DNA of 10,272 nt from Bdellovibrio sp. (GTDB taxonomy: Bacteria; Bdellovibrionota; Bdellovibrionia; Bdellovibrionales; UBA1609): NCBI GenBank assembly GCA_003694355.1, contig RFKI01000014.1, forward strand, positions 1-10,272, read 5' to 3'. The position numbers were made by a program, and so were the translations under genes. Below, piece by piece: positions 1 to 8,200 of the stretch. Each line of letters starts with the position of its first letter. The first letter of the stretch is position 1. Under the pieces are notes generated by a model. It was not told the DNA's origin, searched no databases, and saw only the letters and a list, made by a program, of their open reading frames with translations.

Positions 1-1424
1 CGGTTATGAATATCTTTACAGAAAGCTTGCTCCCACCCATTTACAGAGTTACAGGAAATGGTCTGTTTTCTTTCAATGGGGCAACTGGAAAGATCATTTG
101 TATTATTACGAGAAGCATCATTTTCATCACTGATAACAATAAAAATGGCTTTATCCCCTTGTTTAAACAAAGGGGTTGTGCCTGCAAAGAGTTTGTGACC
201 ATTTATACTTTCTCGATGAGCCATGATTCGAGCAATGGTGCACTTTCCATATTCCTGGGAAGACCCCCTGGTGCCTGCCTTAGTGATAACTTGTTTCAAA
301 GCGTTTTTTAAAGCTGTAAAATTTGTGGTTCCCGGGCTCATATGTAAAACAGTGGGATCTTGCTGAAGGCTTGTTATTTTTGAAGGATCGGCTAAAGACA
401 GAACAGTAGTTTCCTTCCCTTTATTAACTCCTTTTTGAATTAAAGCTAGTTGCACTCGATGAAAAATGGAATTTATTGGACACTTTAAAGGATTTCCTGA
501 AGCATCTATAAAAGTCTTCCATGTCCCAGCTGCGGAATCCCAATAACGGCACTTTTTACTATAAGACACCGAAGACGTGTTCACATTCTCTGTTTGGTCT
601 GTGGTGTAAACATAAAATTGAATTTGGGTGTTTAAACTCTGGAATTTATCAATCAACCCACCAATGGCTTGAGCCAGCTTCTCTTGATACACACTCATGC
701 TATTGGAATTGTCCACAATAAAAAACACATTCAATGTGGGCCGAGTAAATGGACTTGAACCAGAGTTATAAGTAAAATTAACTTCTCGACAGTCAATTAA
801 ACACGGAATAGCTTCATTATCTGCAAAAGTGACAAAATCATAGGGGGAAGGGGAAGCTGGAGGAGAAGCTGGAGAACGCGTGCCATCATCAAACGCAAAC
901 TTCACCTTGATCTTTATTTCGGGGTGAGTACAATCCTGAGTTACATGACGGTTATGGGCTACTTGGTCTCTTTTGTAACAATGATATTTCACAAAAAAAC
1001 GAGCCTTTATAAAACAGTCCTTAGAGGGGTAACCCGTGCAAACCTTTCCATCTTTGTTAAAACCATTATTACTATTACTATCATAATAAATATTAGCAGT
1101 TGTCGCAGGTGCTGAAGCATTGTTCAAAAGCCGATAAAACTCTTTCTCTGGCAAGCCTGAATAACAGCCCCTTTGGCCCACAGGAGCTGTTTGGTTGTGG
1201 ACACAATCCAGGCTTCCAGCTAAAGCTCCTCGAACCCTTAGCCTTTCTTTTAAATCCCGAATTAAATTTAAGATATGAGAAGTTTTGATGTTATCTTTTT
1301 GAATCTTTTTAGTAAAATGAAGCGAAGAGGTCGTTGCAAAGGTCATTCCACCAACAACAGCCAGGGCAAATAAAACCTCCATTAAACTCAAACCTTTTAC
1401 ATTCTTTAAATTTTTTAGGAACAT
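1..1424 (-). CDS. Type IV prepilin fused to a von Willebrand factor A domain (modular minor pilin), 3' end beyond window
   Basis: Seen: the minus strand reads open from ATG at 1424 to the left edge, 474 codons without a stop, so the C-terminus is missing. Residues 1-11 form a short basic leader ending in Gly11, followed by LSLME with Glu16 at mature position +5 and a hydrophobic stretch to about residue 30. This is the class III signal cut and N-methylated by PilD-type prepilin peptidase. Residues about 46-183 form a head with several Cys; a Ser/Pro linker (184-194) follows. A VWA domain starts near 229, with MIDAS residues DNSNS (238-242), Thr366 in GTTNF and Asp433 in VISDEND. Fourteen cysteines in all suggest an extracellular, disulfide-bonded protein. 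Start choice: GGAGGG lies 7 nt upstream of this ATG; an in-frame ATG at 1439 overlaps that site and is less likely. Known: modular minor pilins with VWA modules, such as PilB of Streptococcus sanguinis, bind host ligands at the pilus tip. Inferred role: adhesive minor pilin. Confidence 0.85.
   Translation of the reverse strand, partial: MFLKNLKNVKGLSLMEVLFALAVVGGMTFATTSSLHFTKKIQKDNIKTSHILNLIRDLKERLRVRGALAGSLDCVHNQTAPVGQRGCYSGLPEKEFYRLLNNASAPATTANIYYDSNSNNGFNKDGKVCTGYPSKDCFIKARFFVKYHCYKRDQVAHNRHVTQDCTHPEIKIKVKFAFDDGTRSPASPPASPSPYDFVTFADNEAIPCLIDCREVNFTYNSGSSPFTRPTLNVFFIVDNSNSMSVYQEKLAQAIGGLIDKFQSLNTQIQFYVYTTDQTENVNTSSVSYSKKCRYWDSAAGTWKTFIDASGNPLKCPINSIFHRVQLALIQKGVNKGKETTVLSLADPSKITSLQQDPTVLHMSPGTTNFTALKNALKQVITKAGTRGSSQEYGKCTIARIMAHRESINGHKLFAGTTPLFKQGDKAIFIVISDENDASRNNTNDLSSCPIERKQTISCNSVNGWEQAFCKDIHN
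3..740 (-). other. VWA domain of the pilin, with MIDAS residues
   Basis: The domain opens with a hydrophobic beta strand (LNVFFIV) leading into Asp238-Asn-Ser240-Asn-Ser242, the first MIDAS motif. The second motif is GTTNFTALKNAL (Thr366) and the third is FIVISDEND (Asp433) after another hydrophobic strand. These are the five positions that coordinate a divalent metal in VWA/integrin I domains. The gap between motifs one and two is about 128 residues and contains two Cys (KKC, LKC), suggesting an inserted, probably disulfide-linked, segment. The fold probably continues past the window edge. Confidence 0.85.
1377..1394 (-). other. Prepilin peptidase cleavage motif (G-LSLME)
   Basis: Residues 11-16 of the VWA pilin read G, L, S, L, M, E. 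Cleavage is expected after Gly11, leaving Leu as the N-terminal residue and Glu at +5, the residue needed for pilus assembly in type IV pilins. The leader carries Lys4, Lys7 and Lys10, and the following segment (VLFALAVVGG) is hydrophobic, as expected for the helix that packs in the filament core. Confidence 0.9.
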
Positions 1425-1431
1425 GACTTTA

Positions 1432-1437
1432 CCCTCC
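1432..1437 (-). promoter_or_regulatory. Ribosome binding site of the VWA pilin gene
   Basis: GGAGGG on the minus strand lies 7 nt upstream of the ATG at 1424. It decides between that start and the in-frame ATG at 1437-1439, which overlaps the site and has no comparable purine tract at a suitable distance. Confidence 0.75.
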
Positions 1438-1450
1438 ATACCCCCTCTAT

Positions 1451-1465
1451 AAATTATACAAAAAG
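1451..1465 (-). repeat. 15-bp direct repeat spanning terminator T tract and TATAAT, copy 1
   Basis: The minus strand reads CTTTTTGTATAATTT, identical to 1513-1527 and 62 bp away from it. Each copy begins in the closing arm or T tract of a terminator hairpin and ends in a TATAAT box, although the hairpin stems themselves differ. Confidence 0.85.
1453..1458 (-). promoter_or_regulatory. Candidate -10 element (TATAAT) for the VWA pilin gene
   Basis: A perfect TATAAT on the minus strand would place transcription start near 1446 and leave a leader of roughly 20 nt containing the ribosome binding site. The -35 position at 17-bp spacing (1476-1481) reads TTCTAA, a weak match lying inside the loop region of the upstream terminator hairpin. 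The promoter call rests mainly on the -10 box and its position. Confidence 0.45.
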
Positions 1466-1492
1466 GGAAAGCCTTTTAGAAGCCTTTCCCTT
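1460..1492 (-). terminator. Factor-independent terminator, second of a tandem pair
   Basis: On the minus strand, AAGGGAAAG (1492-1484) pairs with CTTTCCCTT (1471-1463) as a 9-bp stem, and the T tract runs to 1460. Inside the 12-nt interval a further 3-bp stem is possible across a mismatch. It lies about 150 nt after the stop of the 159-residue secreted protein gene and just before the candidate promoter of the pilin gene. Confidence 0.7.
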
Positions 1493-1512
1493 GCATTCTG
1501 AAAAATAAAGAC

Positions 1513-1527
1513 AAATTATACAAAAAG
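1513..1527 (-). repeat. 15-bp direct repeat spanning terminator T tract and TATAAT, copy 2
   Basis: Identical to 1451-1465. In this copy the TATAAT is at 1515-1520, and TTTAAA lies 17 bp upstream (1538-1543) within the hairpin loop, so a weak promoter overlapping the terminator is possible. Confidence 0.85.
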
Positions 1528-1553
1528 ATGTCCTATTTTTAAACAGGACATCT
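1521..1553 (-). terminator. Factor-independent terminator, first of a tandem pair
   Basis: On the minus strand, AGATGTCCT (1553-1545) and AGGACATCT (1534-1526) form a perfect 9-bp stem around a 10-nt AT-rich loop, followed by a run of T ending near 1522. It is the first strong terminator reached after the secreted protein gene, about 93 nt past its stop codon. The plus-strand side has no T run, so it acts in the minus direction only. Confidence 0.8.
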
Positions 1554-1645
1554 CTCAAAGACACTCTCTCTTTGTTTCAAAATGAGAAATTTCGGTAACA
1601 CTTTTAATTTAAGCAACACACCTTTAATGTAGCAGCAACACGCCC
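1554..1645. other. Short intergenic stretch with imperfect GTGTTGC repeats
   Basis: Between the stop codon at 1646 and the first terminator stem, the minus strand shows GTGTTGC at 1641-1635 and 1619-1613 and a variant GTGTTAC at 1601-1595. The first two copies are each followed shortly by ATTAAA. No open reading frame or RNA fold stands out. This is probably the 3' untranslated region of the secreted protein gene. Confidence 0.4.
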
Positions 1646-2125
1646 TCACTGTTTGGCAAAGCCCAAATACACACGACGAATCCTTTTTCCCTGCGCATTT
1701 AGAGTATCCCGTCGCTCAATGATTCCGTAGGGAGAAGAATTTTCATTGGACTCAAAGTAAAAATAGCTCTCTGTAAAAAAGGATCCATAAACCTTATGGC
1801 GTTCTTCTCGCCACACTTTAAGAGCCACCACATGATATTTCCCTCCCACGCTTAAGGGAACCAATTCAGCCTTTTCTAAAACTTTCTTGTCCCCGTTATT
1901 AAAACTCACTCGGGTTTGTCCATTAGGAAGGTAGGTTTTAATCACTCTGTCTCCAGACCCATACTGATAATCAAAAGTAAATGATTGACATTGGGTTTGA
2001 TGAATATCTAATGTCAATGGTGTTTCATCAACCTGAATCCGATACTTCCCTGTAAACTGTGGACATTCTCTGGCCCATAAGATAGAAACAGGCAACAAAA
2101 CAAAGGCGCATATAAAAGTTTTCAT
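1646..2125 (-). CDS. Small secreted protein of unknown function
   Basis: I do not recognise a named family. The 159-residue product begins with a Sec-type signal peptide: Lys2, a hydrophobic core (FICAFVLLPVSILWA), and likely cleavage after Ala18. The mature protein would start RECPQFTGKY. There is no lipobox at either early Cys (Cys6 lies in the signal, Cys21 follows ARE), so a lipoprotein is unlikely. Cys21 and Cys46 are the only Cys in the mature part and could form a disulfide. The rest alternates hydrophobic and polar residues as in a small beta-barrel or beta-sandwich, and the C-terminus is basic (GKRIRRVYLGFAKQ). The 'CP-x-F/L-x-G-x-Y' opening recalls small secreted proteins of predatory bacteria, but this is only a resemblance. 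The start is supported by a GGGGGAG tract just upstream. It follows the giant repeat gene by 82 bp and is closed by two terminators. Periplasmic or extracellular location is inferred. Confidence 0.8.
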   Translation of the reverse strand: MKTFICAFVLLPVSILWARECPQFTGKYRIQVDETPLTLDIHQTQCQSFTFDYQYGSGDRVIKTYLPNGQTRVSFNNGDKKVLEKAELVPLSVGGKYHVVALKVWREERHKVYGSFFTESYFYFESNENSSPYGIIERRDTLNAQGKRIRRVYLGFAKQ

Positions 2126-2128
2126 CGT

Positions 2129-2135
2129 CTCCCCC
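2129..2135 (-). promoter_or_regulatory. Ribosome binding site of the small secreted protein gene
   Basis: GGGGGAG, preceded by an A run on the minus strand, ends 3 nt before the ATG at 2125. It is a purine-rich Shine-Dalgarno-like tract, somewhat close to the start but the only one available. Confidence 0.55.
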
Positions 2136-2157
2136 TTTTTTTTCGAAAATTGGATTT

Positions 2158-2187
2158 AGTATAACTTTATTTTTTAAAGGAAGACAA
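2158..2187 (-). promoter_or_regulatory. Candidate sigma70-type promoter for the small secreted protein gene
   Basis: TTGTCT (2187-2182) and TATACT (2163-2158) on the minus strand are separated by 18 bp and match the consensus at four and five of six positions. The predicted start near 2151 gives a leader of about 25 nt with the ribosome binding site. No convincing terminator separates the giant gene from this promoter: only a 5-bp CTTTA/TAAAG stem without a T run is seen, so read-through from upstream is also possible. Confidence 0.45.
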
Positions 2188-2207
2188 AGACTAAACCTCA
2201 TCACAGA

Positions 2208-5200
2208 CTAAGGAACGCAACGAGTTGTGCAAAGATCTGTTTCGGCACCTGGTGTGCCCACAGGCTCTGTGCCATTGAGCTCTATAAGACGCGCTTGTTT
2301 GTGCCCGAGCACATTGGTTTCGTCCTGGTTGCTGTATTCATAGTAAATATAAATGGGACGGTCAGCCACCACTTTCATTCCTGCAGTAATAGGAGTCGAT
2401 GAACCTGTGGTTCCAAAATAGGCTTTACCAGGAATGTTGCCCGATGGAGTGCATGTGCCTGTGGCATAAACGGTGGTGTCGGGATTGTAAACTGTGATAT
2501 TAGTGGTACCATGAATGCAAGCCACCGCAATATACTGCCCTGTGGCTGGAATAATATACTCTTTATTTAATTCATCCACAGGCCAAAATCCCACAGACTC
2601 TGAGCCGTCACCATCCGCTTGCGTATTAGCCACCAAACGTTTATTAGCCACAATGTATACGGCTTGAGCCGTCCCCTGAGATCCTGAAGCCCCTGAAATC
2701 TTCAGTCCATTCCCTTTATTCCCAGAAAAAGTTCCACTATTTCCATCACTCAGATAATAGGTTCCAGAAGTGCCATTTTCTAACATCCCCAAATAACCTC
2801 CGTTGGAAGCCACTCCAATCAATTCCGTGCTTCCTCCCTGTAAAGGCATACCATCAGCAGAGTTATTACCATGGTAGAAAAAGAGAACCGGGATATCACT
2901 GGTTGCAATACCAAACCCTGAATTATTCACATCTCCTGTGAGTTCCACATTTTGGCCGGGATTTACTGGAGTGCTATAGGTGTTTGTTAAAGCACCTGAA
3001 GAATCATAGGCTTCCACGGTCACCGTGGCCACTGTCGAATTAGGGTTATAAATAGACCACTTATCTGTAACATTAGTATTAGCGGACGACCGAGAATACA
3101 TATATCCTGTTAGGGTGGTGGCCCATGCCACGGGCACCACAGTATCATATGCTCTATCTTTATTGAGCGCCCTTGCTGAAATGGGCCCCATGGCCTTGAT
3201 CAACCCATAATACATGCTGGCAAAAGTAAAAACAGCACCATCATTGATCACTTGAGTGGCAGTTCCTGGGTTCAATGTCACTGTTACCTGGTTGCCATTT
3301 GTATAAGAAGCTACACTAGTACTCATAGCGCCATTCATTCTCAACTCAGCATAAAGGTCTTTTTGAGTGGAGTAACTAAATACTGTATCGGCATCAGAGA
3401 CATCTGTGAAGTTGGGGTTGCCATAATACATATCCATAGTGGTGGTCCCGGCTGGTAGCTTCACCCACACCACAGAATCCCCAGAAGGATTCCAGTTCTC
3501 AATCCAATGAGGATAAGGTGTTAAAGTGGCATCCACAAAACGCAAGTCTGAACCATCAACGGCGGCATTGGCATAATTGAAGTTCCCAGAGTTAAGTACA
3601 ATGCGAATTTGCTTGTCATTTTGAGAAATGGCTGGTGCAATGCTAATGGTTCGATAGAACTCCTCATAGATCACTTCCGCAGAAGGAAGAGGAGAGGTGA
3701 CAGCATTCCCATTAATGGTGGCACTAATCAAAGTGGCAGATCCCACGGCATCCCCACGCAAGTCTTGAGTGTAGGTCCCATCCGCATTATCAGAAACAGC
3801 CCCTATCCATGTAACACCAGCGGTTCCGCCAGAGTTGGAAAAGATCACTGTTTCACCACCTGTGGAAATATTGTTGCCACAGGAGTCCTTTGCATCCAGA
3901 GTCACCGTAATGGTGCCATTTAACAAGATTTTATCATTGGACACTGTTAGCAGGGATTGGGCTGTGCTAATGGGTCCAGGTAATAAGCCATTTCCTTGAA
4001 TATCCCGAGTGGCCGATTGATTAACCACCCCATCATAGTAATTTATTTGAATGGTATCCGTATCCATTCCATTGTTCACAGGAGCATATTCCACAACAAT
4101 GGTGCAACTTCCTCCTGCTGCAGAAATCGTCGCCCCACAAGAGCCGCCTGTTCCAGGATAAAAGCCTCCAAGAAATTTAAACTCTCCAGCCAAACCTGTT
4201 CCATTAACAGCTGTGGCATCCACATCCCCTGTATTGGTCACAGTAAACGTTTTGGTTTTTGAACAGTTGGCCTCTTGGTTTCCGAAATCATACAATGGAC
4301 CGTCACTAATGGTGAGCAAAGCAGGATTCACCCCAGTTCCTTGCACACCTAATGTTACAGAAGTGGTCACAAGGCCATTGTTGTACTGCATTTCAATACT
4401 ATCTGTGGCCAATCCTAAGGCTGTAGGTGTAAAACGCACTTCAATAGTACAACTGTTTCCAGAAGCCAGAGTGTTTCCGCAAGTGCCATTGGTTCCAGGG
4501 AAAGGACCACTTAAGCCAAAAGGAGCAGCCAAACCAATTTCTGAAAGTCCTGTGGCAGTAACGCCTCCACTATTGGTAATGGTAAACAACTGGTCTGTAG
4601 AACTTCCTAAAGCTTTATTCCCATAATCATAAGGGTTCACACCAGCAATCACCAAAAGGGCTGGATCCGCTGCTGTTCCCTGCACTTGACGGTTGGATGT
4701 GGTGGTGGTTGCCCCCGTATCATACTGAATGGAAATGGTATCTGTTTTTAACCCGTTAGATGTCGGGTTAAAAGTCACTACAATATCACAACTAGCGCCC
4801 CCTGCTAAGGTGGCCCCACAAGTGCCTCCAGCTCCAGGCCAACCACCTGCCAAGCTGTATGGAGCCGCAAGGCCCACTTCGGATAAGGTGGATGCTGTAA
4901 ACTGTCCTGTGTTGGTTAAAGTGAAGGTGTGAGTGATGGAAGCTGTCGCCGCAATTGTTCCAAAGTCATAGGGGTCTGTCTCTGAAATACTAATGTTCGC
5001 TTCAGTAACAGCAGTTCCTGTCACGTTTCGAGTGGTATTCACTGTAGAGGCCCCATTGTTATAACTTAAGGTGATCACGCTGGAAGGAGTTCCTGTGGCA
5101 GTAGGTGCAAACTCCACCACAATGGTGCAACTAGCATTGATCACAGCTCCACAAGTTCCACCTGTTCCTGGATAACTGCCGCCCTTCCAACGGAAAGGAA

Positions 5201-8200
5201 CTGCAAGGGTTCCACCAGCCGTAACGCCTGTGGCATCCACATCTCCTGTAAATGAAACTGTAAAAACTTTTTCCGTAACAGAGTTTACAGCCTGCGTTCC
5301 ATAGTCATAGGTAGGACCATCACTAATGGTTAAAAGAGCCGGGTTCACACCATTTCCTGTTAAGTTTCGAGACACATTCTGAGCACTAACACCATTGTTA
5401 TAATTGATGGTTAAGGTGTCTGTTTTTCCATTGGCTACAGACTGGGGAATAAACTCCACAACCACATTACAGTTGCTTCCCGCCGCTAAAGTACTACCAC
5501 AAGTTCCTGTATTACCAGGAAAAGACCCTGTGACCTCATACCTGTAGTCGGCTGTACTAAAAGCAGCTCCACTTAATCCTGTTGCAGTGACTCCACCAAT
5601 ATTGGTCACTGTGAAAACCTTGGCCAAGGCACCTCCACTGGCCACATTTCCGAAATCATATGGATCCACTTCAGAAATAGTCAGGTTAGCAGGCGCTCCT
5701 GATTGCCCTGTGAGACCATTTGTTAAAGACTGGGCACTCGCACCATCGTTGTAATCTATTTTCAAAGTGTCTGTTTGAGTTCCACTGGCAGTGGGCGAAT
5801 AATCCACAATGATTGTACAGCTTGAAGAAGCAGCCAAAGTGGCTCCACAAGTGCCTCCATTCACAGTAAATACACTGCCTGTGACAGTGCTTGGAGCTAT
5901 TCCTGTGGCCGTGACTCCACCCGTGTTTTGCACTGTAAAAGTTTTTGAAACGGTGGCTCCATTTGCCACTTTTCCATAATCAGCAAAGTAATCATAAGGG
6001 TCTGGCTCTGCAGGGTTAAATGTCAAAACAGCAGGGTTTGCTCCTGTTCCTTGAACGGCACTGGTGACATTCACAGAATTCACACCATCGTTATACTGCA
6101 AATCAATATTGTCTGTGTGTAAGGCTGCTGTGGTTGGTAAGTATTCCACCACAATGGTGCAGTTCGCTCCTCCAGCCAACGAAGTGCCACAAGTGCCTCC
6201 TCCTGGATAAGCTCCTCCCACAAATCTAAAGTAAGCTGTTCCAAACCCATTGTCTGCAATGGAAGTAGCTGTTAGCTCTCCAGAGTTGGTAATGGTTAAT
6301 GTGGCAGTTGTTGAAGAACCCACAGCCTGAGTGCCAAAATCTTGAGGATCAGGAGCTATGGTTAAAAGAGCTTTTGTTTTTCCTTCGCCCTGAAGAGCGG
6401 CTATACTGTTTGTTGCTGAGGCTCCATTATTGTAGTTGATTTGTAAGGTGTCATTAACAACGCCACTGGCCACAGGAGAAAAGCTAACTTGAACGGTACA
6501 GGTTGCCGCAGGAGTTAGCGTAGCTCCACAAGTTCCTCCTGTGCCAGGAAAACTTCCACCCGTGAAGGTGAAAGTGGCATTGATAAATGCCGCTCCTGAA
6601 ATCCCAGTGGCATCGACACCACCATTATTAGTCACTGTAAATGTTTGAGATAAAGTTTGTCCTACAGCAACAATTCCAAAATTAAAAGGATCTGGGTTAG
6701 CCGTAATATCCAACTGAGCAGGATTAGCTCCCGTACCACTGAGGCCTTCATCAAAGTTCACATTGGAAGCTCCATTATTATAACTCACTCGTAGAGTATC
6801 TGAGTGCGCTCCAGTTGTCGTGGGCACATAGTCCACTGTAATGGTACAAGAAGCTGCTGGATTTAAAGTAGCTCCGCAAGTGGTTCCATTGAGTCTAAAA
6901 TCCGTTCCCGTAAGAACACTGATGGTTAAACCAGTTGCAGCAACTCCTCCCGTGTTTTCTATGGTGAACGTTTTAGAAACTGTGGCTCCAGTGGCTGCCG
7001 TTCCATAATTGTATGGGTTAGCCTCAGCAGGGTTTAGTCCAATACTGGCGGGAGTTGTTCCCGTTCCTTGAACGGTGGCCGTAGAGGACACCGTGCCGAC
7101 TCCATCATTATACTGAATGGAAATTGTGTCTGAATGAGCTCCTGTGGCCTGAGGAATATATTCCACAATCACCGTACAGGAACTGCCACCAGCCAAGGTG
7201 GCTCCACAGGTGCCCCCGCCAGGAAAACCACCTGGATAACGGAAATCCACCGTTCCCAAGCCCGTATCAGCCAATGAGGTGGCTGTAATTTGACCACTAT
7301 TTGAAACTGTAAAGGTTTGAGTGGTGCTGGAGCCCACAGCTTGAGTGCCAAAGTCATAAGGGTCAGGTGTTATAGAAAGCAGTGCGCGCGTTTGACCTTC
7401 CCCTTGGATGGCGGCCGTGGCACTTTGTGGGTTTACCCCATCGTTATAGTTAATAGTGATGGTGTCATTTAAAACCCCACTGGCTGTGGGAGCAAATTGA
7501 ACAACAATGGTACAAGTGTTAGCTGGTGCTAGTGTGGCTCCACAAGTGCCTCCTGTGCCAGGATAGCCCGTTGGAAAACTAAACTCAGCATTGGTAAATA
7601 CACCGCCTGAAATCCCGGTGGCGTCCACGCCACCATTGTTCGTCACTAAGTAGGTGCTGGTTTTACTATCTCCCGTGGCCACCACTCCAAAATTAAAAGG
7701 ATCAGAAATCACGGTAATGGTTAAGCTGGCCGGTGTTTGACCCGTTCCCTGCACTGTGGCCGTGGCACTTTGAGAAGCCGCTCCATCGTCATAGTTCACT
7801 TGGATGCTATCTGATAAACCACCACTCACAGTGGGAGAAAACTCCACATTAAAAGTACAGCTTGCTCCTGCTGCCAGACTGCCCCCACTCACACAACTAC
7901 CCCCTCCAGGGAAGCTACCACCCACATATTGAAAATCCGCTGTGGAAAGACCAACCCCTGCAAGATTGGTGGCCGCCACACCGCCTGAGTTCGTCAAAGT
8001 AAAAGTTTGAGTGGTCGTAGACCCAATGGCCTTAATGAGAAAATCATGAGGGTTTGGTGTAATGGCTAAAAGAGCAGGGTCAGCTGCTGTTCCTTGAACT
8101 GCCGCAGAAGCCACTTGTGCTCCAACACCATTATTAAAACTGATATCCAAACTCTGACTGCTTAATCCATTCACAGTGGGTGCATACTGGATTTCCACTG

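Noticed and set aside
6..311. Plus-strand reading frame of 101 codons at the left edge, and frames at 521-721, 924-1115 and 1100-1288
   Set aside because: They are antisense to the VWA pilin, whose minus-strand frame shows the recognisable prepilin and MIDAS motifs. No domain is seen in the plus-strand products.
2170..2185. CTTTA/TAAAG palindrome after the giant gene as a terminator
   Set aside because: The stem is only 5 bp of A/T-rich pairs with no following T run on the minus strand.
4213..4626. Plus-strand reading frame of 137 codons, with other plus-strand frames across 3252-9692
   Set aside because: They lie antisense to the giant repeat gene, have low-complexity Pro/Val-rich or Cys/Ser-rich translations that follow its repeat period, and lack ribosome binding sites. 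They are shadows of the repeated codons.
7169..7357. Minus-strand 62-codon frame overlapping the giant gene
   Set aside because: It is in another frame of the giant gene with no ribosome binding site or recognisable motif; it is a shadow of repeat codons.
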